NCBI RefSeq assembly: GCF_032062175.1
Contig: NZ_DAMBQK010000009.1
Coordinates: 90,324 to 154,323, forward strand
Direction of reading: 5' to 3'
Length of the DNA: 64,000 bases
From: Atlantibacter sp032062175
Lineage (GTDB): Bacteria > Pseudomonadota > Gammaproteobacteria > Enterobacterales > Enterobacteriaceae
Shown one piece after another: positions 43,083 to 52,195 of this stretch. Below the pieces are notes generated by a model. The model did not search any database. It had not been told where the DNA came from and saw only the letters and a list, made by a program, of their open reading frames with translations. Both the position numbers and the translations under genes were made by a program. Within the stretch, counting starts at the first letter, position 1. Every line of letters starts with the position of its first letter.

Positions 43083-43829
43083 TTAAAAACTGTAGGTGAT
43101 CCCGGTGGAGAACACACCGCTCCAGTTTTGCCCGACCATCGGGCTGTCGGTGACTTCGCTGTCCAGGCGGGTGTAACGACCGGTGCCGTACACATTCCAG
43201 CTGTCGGTCAGCTTGTAGTTCACCGTCAGCTCCAGGTACGGGTTCCAGCCGCTGTCCGCATCATAGGTTTTCAGCCCGCTGCGGCGCGACTCAGCCTTGC
43301 TGACGCCATAGTAGTATTCATTGTGGTTGTCGCTGGCCCACTGCGCGCCGATACCCGGCGTCAGGGTTAATGCCCCGTTGGTGTAGCGGTACAGCCATGC
43401 CAGATCCCACAGCACACCGTTGCTGTTATCAAGGGTATCCCCGGTCAGCGCGGTACGCAGGAAACCGTACTGGGTGTGATGCACGTAAGAAAGACCCGCC
43501 ATCAGGGTCGCTTTACGTTTATCAAGCTGGCGCAGTTGGTTGTTATCGCTGTTTTTCGGTTTGAAATACTGCGGGGAGTAATAAGCCATCACAGACAGTT
43601 TGTCAGACTCATCATTCCACAGGTAATAACCAGCGCCTAATGCACGGACCCAGACATTTTCGCCTTCATAGCCGATCACCGGGATCGGTATAACATTGTT
43701 GTCGTATTGCTTATACGGGCCTTCTACATAGCCCGCACCCGCGCCCAGCGTCCAGGGCCCTTCGGCGTGAACAACCGATGCAGCAGAGGCCAACGCCATT
43801 CCCAATGCAAGAAGTTTGAATTTGGTCAC
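43083..43829 (-). CDS. mipA: MltA-interacting protein MipA (outer membrane)
   Basis: 248 residues with a signal peptide ending at VVHA (1-22), then a MipA/OmpV-family beta-barrel ending in the C-terminal STGITYSF with terminal Phe. In E. coli it is a scaffold that holds the lytic transglycosylase MltA together with PBP1B, linking murein synthesis and breakdown at the outer membrane. Divergent from yeaG. Confidence 0.96.
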   Translation of the reverse strand: MTKFKLLALGMALASAASVVHAEGPWTLGAGAGYVEGPYKQYDNNVIPIPVIGYEGENVWVRALGAGYYLWNDESDKLSVMAYYSPQYFKPKNSDNNQLRQLDKRKATLMAGLSYVHHTQYGFLRTALTGDTLDNSNGVLWDLAWLYRYTNGALTLTPGIGAQWASDNHNEYYYGVSKAESRRSGLKTYDADSGWNPYLELTVNYKLTDSWNVYGTGRYTRLDSEVTDSPMVGQNWSGVFSTGITYSF

Positions 43830-44255
43830 AGTCCATTTCTTCCTTAATCAAATAATCAGCGCCACGAAGTGTAACCGCCTTTAACCATCACCCCAAATTT
43901 TTTACTTAAGTCTTACAAAGCAAATCATTTACCCTGGCGCAGTAACATGACGTAAGTTTTGCATTTTTTTGGCGTCGTCATGACAGGCCGACAAATGCCT
44001 TATGTAAAAAACAGGAAATTAAGGATGAGTGATTGATATGTCATTGAAATTCGCAATTTGCTTCAGCAAGTTTTCTAAATGCCATCTACGCTTAATTTTG
44101 AGAAGGCAAATACCCTGACCGCAGTAGCGCAGTGCAACGCGCGTTCACGCAAGAGTTGGCATAAGGGTTGCTGTATCAGAAATGTCTTCCGGGGGCCTCT
44201 ACTACTCATATGAACGGCCCTTATCCTGTGCTAAAAAACGAAAGGACGGCATGCC
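43830..44255. other. Gap between mipA and yeaG
   Basis: 426 bp with the divergent promoters. The right third carries the sigma-54 promoter of yeaGH (44157-44172). A 26-codon frame at 44038-44118 (MSLKFAICFSKFSK...) has no good ribosome site and is not called. No convincing NtrC palindrome was found by eye. Confidence 0.7.
44157..44172 (+). promoter_or_regulatory. Sigma-54 promoter of yeaGH
   Basis: TGGCATAAGGGTTGCT keeps the invariant GG and GC and matches TGGCACG-N4-TTGCT at all but two positions. It is 84 bp before yeaG. E. coli yeaGH is known to be sigma-54 and NtrC controlled. Confidence 0.85.
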
Positions 44256-46190
44256 ATGAATATATTCGATCACTATCGCCAGCGTTATGAAGCTGCCAAG
44301 GACGAAGAGTTCACACTGCAGGAGTTTCTTGCTGTTTGTAAGCAAGATCGCAGTGCCTATGCTAACGCGGCAGAGCGGCTATTGACGGCCATTGGTGAGC
44401 CAGTGATGGTGGACACTGCCCAGGAGCCTCGGCTTTCCCGTCTCTTTTCGAATCGGGTGATATCCCGTTATCCAGCGTTTGAAGAATTCTATGGGATGGA
44501 AGAAGCCATAGAGCAGATCGTCTCTTATCTGAAACACGCGGCTCAGGGTCTGGAAGAGAAGAAACAGATCCTCTATTTGCTGGGTCCAGTGGGCGGCGGT
44601 AAATCTTCACTTGCCGAGCGCCTGAAGTCTCTGATGCAGCGCGTACCGATTTATGTGCTGAGCGCCAACGGCGAACGCAGCCCGGTTAACGACCATCCGC
44701 TTTGCCTGTTTAATCCCCGTGAGGATGCCCAGATTCTGGAGAAAGAATACGGCATCCCAAACCGGTATCTCGGCACCATTATGTCGCCGTGGGCGGCAAA
44801 ACGGCTGAATGAGTTTGGTGGCGATATCACCAAATTTAAAGTCGTCAAAGTGTGGCCGTCGATTCTGGCGCAAATCGCCATCGCCAAAACAGAACCAGGC
44901 GATGAGAACAACCAGGACATCTCCGCGTTGGTGGGTAAAGTGGATATCCGTAAGCTGGAGCACCACGCGCAAAACGACCCGGACGCCTATGGTTATTCCG
45001 GCGCGCTGTGCCGCGCCAACCAGGGCATCATGGAATTCGTCGAGATGTTTAAAGCACCGATTAAAGTGCTGCATCCGTTACTGACCGCGACTCAGGAAGG
45101 TAACTACAACGGCACCGAAGGCATTTCCGCCCTGCCGTTCAACGGTATTATTCTGGCGCACTCCAACGAATCGGAGTGGGTGCAGTTCCGCAACAACAAA
45201 AACAACGAGGCGTTCCTTGACCGTGTATATATCGTCAAAGTGCCTTATTGCTTACGGATCTCCGAAGAGATCAAGATTTACGAAAAACTGCTTAACCACA
45301 GTGAACTGACCCACGCGCCGTGCGCGCCGGGCACCCTGGAAACGCTGGCGCGTTTCTCAATCCTGTCGCGCCTGAAAGATCCGGAAAACTCAAGTATCTA
45401 CTCGAAAATGCGCGTGTACGATGGCGAAAGCCTTAAAGACACCGACCCGAAAGCCAAGTCCTACCAGGAATACCGCGACTACGCTGGCGTGGACGAAGGG
45501 ATGAACGGGCTGTCGACACGTTTCGCGTTCAAAATCCTCTCCCGCGTATTCAACTTTGACCACGCTGAAGTGGCAGCGAACCCGGTTCACCTGTTCTACG
45601 TACTGGAACAGCAGATCGAGCGCGAGCAGTTCCCGCAGGATCAGGCGGAGCGTTATCTGGAACACCTCAAAGGCTATTTGATCCCGAAATACGCGGAGTT
45701 CATTGGCAAAGAGATCCAGACGGCGTACCTCGAATCCTACTCGGAATACGGGCAGAACATTTTCGACCGTTATGTCACCTACGCCGACTTCTGGATCCAG
45801 GACCAGGAATACCGCGACCCGGATACCGGCCAGCTCTTTGACCGTGAATCCCTGAACGCGGAACTGGAGAAAATTGAAAAACCGGCGGGCATCAGCAACC
45901 CGAAAGATTTCCGTAACGAAATCGTCAACTTCGTGCTGCGCGCCCGGGCGCATAATAGCGGCCGCAATCCGAACTGGACCAGTTACGAGAAGCTGCGCAC
46001 CGTGATCGAGAAGAAAATGTTCTCGAACACCGAGGAGCTGCTGCCGGTCATTTCGTTTAACGCCAAGACTTCAACCGACGAGCAGAAAAAGCACGACGAT
46101 TTTGTCGATCGCATGATGGAAAAAGGATACACCCGCAAACAGGTGCGCCTGCTGTGCGAATGGTATCTGCGGGTACGGAAATCCTCATAA
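44256..46190 (+). CDS. yeaG: YeaG, PrkA-type serine protein kinase
   Basis: 644 residues of the PrkA family. AAA-type ATPase core with Walker A GPVGGGKS at 110-117, followed by a C-terminal kinase-like PrkA domain (about 390-640). E. coli YeaG autophosphorylates and helps cells survive prolonged nitrogen starvation. It is followed by yeaH, a VWA-type protein, a pairing kept across bacteria (in others with a SpoVR protein too). Expression should follow sigma-54 and, in E. coli, RpoS. Confidence 0.97.
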   Translation: MNIFDHYRQRYEAAKDEEFTLQEFLAVCKQDRSAYANAAERLLTAIGEPVMVDTAQEPRLSRLFSNRVISRYPAFEEFYGMEEAIEQIVSYLKHAAQGLEEKKQILYLLGPVGGGKSSLAERLKSLMQRVPIYVLSANGERSPVNDHPLCLFNPREDAQILEKEYGIPNRYLGTIMSPWAAKRLNEFGGDITKFKVVKVWPSILAQIAIAKTEPGDENNQDISALVGKVDIRKLEHHAQNDPDAYGYSGALCRANQGIMEFVEMFKAPIKVLHPLLTATQEGNYNGTEGISALPFNGIILAHSNESEWVQFRNNKNNEAFLDRVYIVKVPYCLRISEEIKIYEKLLNHSELTHAPCAPGTLETLARFSILSRLKDPENSSIYSKMRVYDGESLKDTDPKAKSYQEYRDYAGVDEGMNGLSTRFAFKILSRVFNFDHAEVAANPVHLFYVLEQQIEREQFPQDQAERYLEHLKGYLIPKYAEFIGKEIQTAYLESYSEYGQNIFDRYVTYADFWIQDQEYRDPDTGQLFDRESLNAELEKIEKPAGISNPKDFRNEIVNFVLRARAHNSGRNPNWTSYEKLRTVIEKKMFSNTEELLPVISFNAKTSTDEQKKHDDFVDRMMEKGYTRKQVRLLCEWYLRVRKSS

Positions 46191-46259
46191 CGACAACGCT
46201 GACGCCGCAGGTTCGCCTGCGGCCTTTTCTGCGCGGCATCTATGCAGTCTGGGGGAAAT

Positions 46260-47543
46260 ATGGCCTATTTCATTGACCGGCGACTGAACGGCAAAAACAA
46301 GAGCACGGTGAACCGCCAGCGCTTCTTGCGCCGTTATAAATCGCAAATCAAGCAGTCGATTTCCGAGGCCATCAATAAGCGTTCGGTAACCGACGTGGAG
46401 AGCGGCGAGTCGGTCTCCATCCCAACGGAAGATATCAACGAACCGATGTTTCATCAGGGGCGCGGCGGCCTGCGCCATCGCGTGCATCCCGGCAACGACC
46501 ACTTTGTGCAAAACGACCGTATTGAGCGCCCACAGGGCGGCGGCGGTGGCGGCGGCAGTGGACAAGGCCAGGCGAGCCCGGACGGAGAAGGCCAGGATGA
46601 ATTCGTGTTCCAGATATCAAAAGATGAGTATCTCGACCTGCTGTTTGAAGACCTGGCGCTGCCGAACCTGAAAAAAAACCAGCACCGGCAGCTAAACGAA
46701 TACAAAACCCACCGCGCGGGCTACACCGCCAACGGCGTTCCGGCCAATATCAGCGTGGTGCGTTCGTTACAAAACTCGCTGGCGCGGCGTACCGCCATGA
46801 CCGCCGGTAAGCGGCGCGCGCTGCATGAGCTGGAAGCGAATCTGAATATCGTCGCTAAAAGCGAACCAGCACAGCTTCTGGAAGAGGAGCGACTGCGCCG
46901 CGAAATCGCCGAGCTGCGCGCAAAAATCGAACGTGTGCCGTTTATCGACACCTTTGATTTACGCTACAAGAACTACGAAAAACGCCCTGAGCCTTCAAGC
47001 CAGGCGGTGATGTTCTGTCTAATGGACGTCTCCGGCTCGATGGACCAGGCCACCAAAGACATGGCGAAACGCTTTTATATCCTGCTGTATCTGTTCCTCA
47101 GCCGGACCTATAAAAACGTTGAAGTGGTCTATATCCGTCACCATACCCAGGCGAAGGAAGTGGACGAGCATGAGTTCTTCTACTCCCAGGAAACCGGTGG
47201 GACCATTGTTTCCAGCGCCCTGAAATTGATGGATGAAGTGGTTCAGGAACGTTATGACCCGGCGCAGTGGAACATTTATGCCGCGCAGGCGTCCGATGGC
47301 GATAACTGGGCCGATGACTCCCCGCTGTGCCATGAAATCCTGGCGAAGAAAATTCTGCCAGTAGTGCGGTATTACAGCTATATCGAAATCACCCGTCGCG
47401 CGCACCAGACGCTGTGGCGGGAATATGAAAACTTACAGGCGCGATTTGATAATTTCGCTATGCAGCACATTCGCGATCAGGATGATATTTATCCGGTGTT
47501 CCGCGAGCTATTTCACAAGCAAAATGCCGAATCGCACAGTTAA
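46260..47543 (+). CDS. yeaH: YeaH, UPF0229 protein with a VWA-like domain
   Basis: 427 residues, the E. coli length. The N-terminal half is highly charged and has a glycine-rich linker (PQGGGGGGGSGQGQ) at about 88-105. The C-terminal half has a von Willebrand A-like fold with the MIDAS motif DVSGSM starting at Asp256. Probable metal-dependent partner of the YeaG kinase. The ATG at 46260 sits after GGGGGAAAT and gives the family start; an upstream ATG at 46242 would add six residues. Confidence 0.96.
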   Translation: MAYFIDRRLNGKNKSTVNRQRFLRRYKSQIKQSISEAINKRSVTDVESGESVSIPTEDINEPMFHQGRGGLRHRVHPGNDHFVQNDRIERPQGGGGGGGSGQGQASPDGEGQDEFVFQISKDEYLDLLFEDLALPNLKKNQHRQLNEYKTHRAGYTANGVPANISVVRSLQNSLARRTAMTAGKRRALHELEANLNIVAKSEPAQLLEEERLRREIAELRAKIERVPFIDTFDLRYKNYEKRPEPSSQAVMFCLMDVSGSMDQATKDMAKRFYILLYLFLSRTYKNVEVVYIRHHTQAKEVDEHEFFYSQETGGTIVSSALKLMDEVVQERYDPAQWNIYAAQASDGDNWADDSPLCHEILAKKILPVVRYYSYIEITRRAHQTLWREYENLQARFDNFAMQHIRDQDDIYPVFRELFHKQNAESHS

Positions 47544-47985
47544 TATAAAATCAGCCAGTCAATCTGGCTGATTTTTTAACCTTCCGGGTTTTTTATTTCG
47601 CTGCCAGATTTGCTGCGTTGATTAATTACGTCTGTAATAAAACTATGCACAATGCATTCCCCTCCTCGCATGAGGGTTATTCCGTTATTAATAAGCTCGC
47701 TATGTTTTTTCAAATGAAAGTATTATGGAAAAATTAATTTTCAATATTTCATATATTTTTCATAGTCTTACTTTAAAAAATCTCATTGCGACGCGTTAAT
47801 ATAAAGAAAACTCTTGATAATTAACGCAAATAAAACAACTATTTCTAAAATTAATCCGTCATTCCCCATACTTCCCGAGCCTAACCGTCAGGGCAGAATT
47901 CACTTTGCATTACAGATGTGATTCATATGAAAGCATCGCTGTTATTTTTTAAAATTTACAAAATTAATTATCAGGAGTCGCAAAT
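47544..47985. other. AT-rich gap before the autotransporter gene
   Basis: 442 bp with the yeaH terminator at its left end, then AT-rich DNA unlike the surrounding GC-richer genes. No gene seen. A loose CRP-like half-site (TGTGATTCATATGAA, around 47918) and a possible promoter (TTTGCA ... TATGAA) lie about 60-90 bp before the next gene. Low GC at the edge of a surface-protein gene hints at past acquisition. Confidence 0.6.
47548..47579 (+). terminator. yeaH terminator
   Basis: AAATCAGCCAG / CTGGCTGATTT stem with a 5-nt loop followed by TTTTTT, just after the yeaH stop. Confidence 0.93.
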
Positions 47986-50514
47986 ATGAGAAGCCCCTGG
48001 CGCAGTCTATTATTCATTACCGGCGTGACGAGTGGCCTTGGCGTATTAATGCCATCGGCTGCGTATGCCGTCTGTGATCCGGCATCCGCCGCAGACATCA
48101 CCGTAACCTGTAGCGGAACGGAGACCAGTAATCTGGATTATACGGTTAACGATCGCCTTACCCTGATACTGGACGCGACAAGCCAGGTGACCTCCGCCAC
48201 GCCTGAAATCCCGGCAGTGGATTTCCGCTCCCTGAACGGGAGAGTAACCAACCAGGGCACACTTGAAACCAGCGCGTTTTACAATGACGGGATTTATATT
48301 TCTTCAACCTCTGGCGTACTGCTGGACAACCAGGGTTCAATCACCGCGCTATCCAGCCAGTCCAACGCTATTCACGTTACGGAATTGCGCGATAGCCTTA
48401 TCGCTAACCGGGGGACGATAACCACGGAAGGCAGTCTGGGGAATGGCATTCTGATTGGCTCGGGCGGCGGCGTGTTTATCGGAAATGAGGGGCTGATTAC
48501 CACCTCAGGACCGGAAGCGCACGGTATTTTCGATGAGAACGGGATTAACAACAGCATTACCAACAGCGGCACCATCAATACCACAGGCGAAAACAGCGAT
48601 GCTATTAATCTGGCGGATTCTGCCAATGCCACCCTTATCAACAACGCTGGCGGGCAACTGTTAACGGAAGGCGGCAGCGGTATCGCCCTGACGGGCGATA
48701 CCGCCGCGACCATCAATAACCAGGGCATTATCAGCAGCGAAATCTACGGCATCTACCTTGGGGATGATGCCGCCGCGCAGCGTATTCAGAACAGCGGCAT
48801 TATCGTCGGTGGGCTTGGCGGTATTGTGGCGGAAGACAATAGCAGCATTACCCAACTCACTAACCAGGGCATTATCGGCTCGATTGAGGGCGACGCTATT
48901 TCCGTTAGCCCCACCAGCACGGTTGTCAGTGGCATTGATAACCAGGGCATTATCATCGGCAGGGTGAACGCGCCGGGCGTCAGCATGAGCAACAGCGGGT
49001 TGTTCGATTTGTTGAACAGCAATCAACCCTCACAGGTGCGCGATTACGTGCAGTCCAGCAGCGGCATTTTGGCGTTGCAGGCGGATAACACCAGCAACTA
49101 CGGCCAACTCCAGGCTTCCGGCACCGCCGTACTCAACGGCAATACGGTCGTGATGACCCGTGGCAGCACCAGCTTCGCTAATGGCGATGTGTTAAGCGAT
49201 GTGGTGAGCGCGGCTAACCTCGTCGGTACGCCAGTCGCGGTGGTTGATGACTCCACGCGCTATCAGTTTGCCCAGGAGCTCACCGGCACCAGCTACTCGC
49301 TGCGGATTATCGATACCGGCATCGACAACACCACCGCTGCGGTAGTGCAGACCGGGTCAACCACGCTGACGGGTATCGCCTCGACGCTCGATACGCTTAT
49401 TGCCAACAACAATGCCAGCGCGGGGGATGGCAGCGCCAGCAGTTCTCTGCAATGCGGTACAGCGTTAACCAGCGCGCTGTGCGCCATCACCTCCTCGGCC
49501 ACCGCCGCGCAGATGACGCGTACCCTGAACCAGCTATCACCGCTGATGTTCGGCAGCATGCCGTATATCGAACTCAATAATTTGCAGGCTTTCGGGGATA
49601 TCGTCGGCTCGCGCCAGGACGCCATCCGCACTTTCGGCCAGTACAATGCGTTCAATCCTGAGAAATACCTGTGGATCCGCCCGGTGGGGCGGTGGGATCA
49701 CCAGACGCAGCGCGATGGCGTCACGGGTTATCAGGCCGATACCCGCGGTATCGCCATCGGGACCGATGTGCCGCTTCACGAGCAAATCCGCGCGGGCCTG
49801 GCCTTTGGCGTTAGCCGTACCGACGTCAATGACGACGCCAGTGATGTACGCCATGACGCGCAGATCGAAAGCTGGAACCTGCTGGCCTATGGCGGTGTCG
49901 ATTTCACTCCCGATACCGCCCTCACCTGGCAAACCGGGCTGGGGCGTAATAAAACCGAAGGCAACCGCTATCTTTCCATCACCAATCCTGCTACCGAAGA
50001 GCAAACCTACAGCGGCGTGGTGCGTTCCGATTACGACAGCCACACCTTCCAGGCGGGGCTCGGCCTGCAAAGTACCTTCTATCCGGCGGAGAAATGGTCG
50101 CTGACGCCGGTACTGCGCACTGATTATTATCGCGTGAAGGACAAGGGATACCGTGAAAGCGGCGCGGATGACGCCAGCCTGAATATTAACGGCAACACCC
50201 TGGATGCGCTGATTGTGTCCACCAAAGCCAAAGTTGGGCTACAGCTTTCCGACGTGGTTAACGTTCACGCCCAGGCAGGCGTGGGGTATGACACGATTAA
50301 TGACCGATCGACAACCCGGGCGCACTTTGTTGGCAGCCCGGACACGCCTTTCACCTATCGCGGCATGGAGCAGAGCCCGTGGATTGCCACGGCGGGTGTG
50401 GGCGTGACGGCGAAATTTACTCAGGTGTTAGACGGCACCGTACAGTATGACGCGCAGCAACGTTCTGACTTCACCAGCCAGAGCGTCAGCCTTAAAGTGC
50501 GTTACGCTTTCTAA
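47986..50514 (+). CDS. Autotransporter adhesin-like protein (type Va secretion)
   Basis: 842 residues. Signal peptide ends at SAAYA (1-28). The passenger (about 29-480) is built of many N-Q/S-G-T/I repeats (TNQGTL, NNQGII, TNSGTINT), the pattern of a right-handed beta-helix. A linker follows, then the C-terminal 12-stranded barrel (about 560-842) ending KVRYAF with terminal Phe. Two cysteine pairs stand out: Cys30/Cys42 and Cys489/Cys498. No protease or lipase motif is visible, so an adhesive role is the default guess. Good ribosome site (CAGGAG). Not present here in E. coli. Confidence 0.9.
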   Translation: MRSPWRSLLFITGVTSGLGVLMPSAAYAVCDPASAADITVTCSGTETSNLDYTVNDRLTLILDATSQVTSATPEIPAVDFRSLNGRVTNQGTLETSAFYNDGIYISSTSGVLLDNQGSITALSSQSNAIHVTELRDSLIANRGTITTEGSLGNGILIGSGGGVFIGNEGLITTSGPEAHGIFDENGINNSITNSGTINTTGENSDAINLADSANATLINNAGGQLLTEGGSGIALTGDTAATINNQGIISSEIYGIYLGDDAAAQRIQNSGIIVGGLGGIVAEDNSSITQLTNQGIIGSIEGDAISVSPTSTVVSGIDNQGIIIGRVNAPGVSMSNSGLFDLLNSNQPSQVRDYVQSSSGILALQADNTSNYGQLQASGTAVLNGNTVVMTRGSTSFANGDVLSDVVSAANLVGTPVAVVDDSTRYQFAQELTGTSYSLRIIDTGIDNTTAAVVQTGSTTLTGIASTLDTLIANNNASAGDGSASSSLQCGTALTSALCAITSSATAAQMTRTLNQLSPLMFGSMPYIELNNLQAFGDIVGSRQDAIRTFGQYNAFNPEKYLWIRPVGRWDHQTQRDGVTGYQADTRGIAIGTDVPLHEQIRAGLAFGVSRTDVNDDASDVRHDAQIESWNLLAYGGVDFTPDTALTWQTGLGRNKTEGNRYLSITNPATEEQTYSGVVRSDYDSHTFQAGLGLQSTFYPAEKWSLTPVLRTDYYRVKDKGYRESGADDASLNINGNTLDALIVSTKAKVGLQLSDVVNVHAQAGVGYDTINDRSTTRAHFVGSPDTPFTYRGMEQSPWIATAGVGVTAKFTQVLDGTVQYDAQQRSDFTSQSVSLKVRYAF

Positions 50515-50525
50515 TGATAATGACC

Positions 50526-50556
50526 AGGCAAACCCACGCGGATGGGTTTGCCTGTG
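50526..50556 (+). terminator. Terminator of the autotransporter gene
   Basis: AGGCAAACCCA / TGGGTTTGCCT stem with a short loop, then GTGGTTTT. It lies between the autotransporter and the convergent kbp gene. Confidence 0.85.
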
Positions 50557-50559
50557 GTT

Positions 50560-51003
50560 TTACTGCTTCGGAATGATCAGTACCTGGCCGGGATAAATTT
50601 TATCAGGATGGCTGAGCATTGGTTTGTTAGCTTCGAAAATCACAGTGTATTTATTCGGGTCGCCATAGACCTGTTTAGAAATGGCGCTCAGATTATCGCC
50701 AGATTTTACCGTGTAATACGTTGCCTCTTCACGCGTATCGTTGGCGGTCGCGTTATTTTCTACGCTTGCGATCCCTTTGATGTTACCCACCGCGACCTGG
50801 ATTTTTTCTTTCTGCTCCTGGGTCAGACCGTCACCGCTTACCACCGCCTTGCCGTTTTCTACTTTGACGTTGACTTTATCCGCCCCCGGCACGCCGCTCT
50901 TTTTAAGATGTTCCTCGACCTTACTGCCCTGGTCATGGTCGTCCCCTTTCAGGGTGTCCCAGAGTTTCTCACCTGCGTCTTTGACAAAATCAAATAAACC
51001 CAT
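50560..51003 (-). CDS. kbp: Kbp/YgaU-like potassium-binding protein, BON plus LysM
   Basis: 147 residues starting MGLFDFVKDAGEKLWDTLKG behind AGGAGG. BON domain (about 20-85) and LysM domain (about 97-145, YYTVKSGDNLSAISKQVYGD...PGQVLIIP). No signal peptide. It resembles E. coli YgaU/Kbp, which binds K+ and is induced by osmotic and stationary-phase stress. In E. coli the gene is far away; here it replaces yeaI-yeaJ. This could be a second paralog, which the window cannot tell. Confidence 0.88.
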   Translation of the reverse strand: MGLFDFVKDAGEKLWDTLKGDDHDQGSKVEEHLKKSGVPGADKVNVKVENGKAVVSGDGLTQEQKEKIQVAVGNIKGIASVENNATANDTREEATYYTVKSGDNLSAISKQVYGDPNKYTVIFEANKPMLSHPDKIYPGQVLIIPKQ

Positions 51004-51175
51004 GGTTATTCCTCCTGTTGAATAGTGCACTGTAAGCCTGGCAAAGCGGGAACGAACTGACCAGGAGAATCGGATTCCTCTTGCCGGTTTGTGGTTTCAG
51101 CGTTGCAAAGTCACTGTGTCGTCAGTATCGTAAACCGCGCAACTATAAGGCTGTTTTATATCTTAAGGATTGAAG

Positions 51176-51673
51176 ATGACTCAGACCAAAGGCCATACCG
51201 TTCATCAGCAACTCGTCGCCCTGCTGGATCACCAAAACGCGACGTTTCGGGTCATGGAGCATGAAGCAGTCGGTAAATGCGAGGCGGTCTCGGAAATTCG
51301 CGGAACGGCGCTGGGCCAGGGGGCAAAAGCGCTGGTCTGCCACGTGAAAGGTAACGGGATGCGCCAGCACGTCCTCGCGATTATCGCCGCCGATAAACAA
51401 GCGGATCTAACCAAACTCGCTGTCGCGCTTGGCGGATTGCGGGCGTCACTGGCCAGCCCGGCGGAAGTCGATAACCTCACCGGCTGCGAATTTGGCGCTA
51501 TCCCGCCGTTCAGTTTCCATCCCGAACTGAAACTGGTCGCCGATCCGGTGCTGTTCGAGCGCGTTGATGAGATCGCCTTTAACGCCGGGCTGCTGACCCA
51601 TTCAATTATCATGAATACCCAGGATTATTTGCGGATCGCCGCCCCGACGCTGATTGATTTTCACCGCCCGTGA
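51176..51673 (+). CDS. yeaK: YeaK, mischarged aminoacyl-tRNA deacylase
   Basis: 165 residues of the YbaK/ProRS editing (INS) superfamily, free-standing. Conserved segments: EHEAVGKCEAVSEIRGTALGQGAKALVC (lysine-containing catalytic face), GGLRASLASPAEV and GAIPPFSF. It removes wrongly attached amino acids from tRNA, improving translation accuracy. The ATG at 51176 follows AAGGA with 7-bp spacing. The neighbours match E. coli on the right (yeaL) but not on the left. Confidence 0.95.
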   Translation: MTQTKGHTVHQQLVALLDHQNATFRVMEHEAVGKCEAVSEIRGTALGQGAKALVCHVKGNGMRQHVLAIIAADKQADLTKLAVALGGLRASLASPAEVDNLTGCEFGAIPPFSFHPELKLVADPVLFERVDEIAFNAGLLTHSIIMNTQDYLRIAAPTLIDFHRP

Positions 51674-51743
51674 TAACGGCGAGCCCAAACCCATAAAAAT
51701 GAAAACCGTCGCAATCCCCCTTTTTTCTGGCAAGGAGTTTTAG

Positions 51744-52190
51744 ATGTTCGACATGACGTTGCTTATTCTGCTGGCGCTGGCCGCACTGGGGTTTGTCAGC
51801 CATAACACCACGGTAGCGGTTTCTATCCTGGTCTTGATTATCGTGCGCGTCACCCCGCTGAATCAGTTCTTCCCGTGGATTGAAAAACAGGGGCTGACCA
51901 TCGGGATCATCATTTTAACCATCGGCGTGATGGCTCCCATCGCCAGCGGCACGCTGCCGCCCTCAACCTTATTCCATTCGTTTCTCAACTGGAAATCGCT
52001 GGTGGCGATTGCGGTGGGCGTGTTTGTCTCGTGGCTCGGCGGGCGCGGCGTCACGCTGATGAGCAGCCAGCCGACGCTGGTTGCCGGGTTACTGGTTGGC
52101 ACCGTGCTGGGCGTGGCGTTGTTTCGCGGCGTACCGGTGGGGCCGCTTATCGCCGCCGGGCTGGTTTCGTTGATAGTCGGAAAACAATAA
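51744..52190 (+). CDS. yeaL: YeaL, DUF441 inner-membrane protein
   Basis: 148 residues, the E. coli length, almost entirely hydrophobic with four membrane spans (about 4-38, 47-68, 82-103, 115-145). The second half contains LGGRGVTLMSSQPTLVAGLLVG, typical of UPF0756. No enzymatic motif. Function unknown. AAGGAG precedes the ATG. It ends 5 bp before convergent nimR. Confidence 0.95.
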   Translation: MFDMTLLILLALAALGFVSHNTTVAVSILVLIIVRVTPLNQFFPWIEKQGLTIGIIILTIGVMAPIASGTLPPSTLFHSFLNWKSLVAIAVGVFVSWLGGRGVTLMSSQPTLVAGLLVGTVLGVALFRGVPVGPLIAAGLVSLIVGKQ

Positions 52191-52195
52191 CGCGG

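Noticed and set aside
44038..44118. 26-codon peptide upstream of yeaG
   Set aside because: The ribosome site is too far away (AAGGA at about 12 bp), there is no sign of conservation, and it sits in a promoter region.
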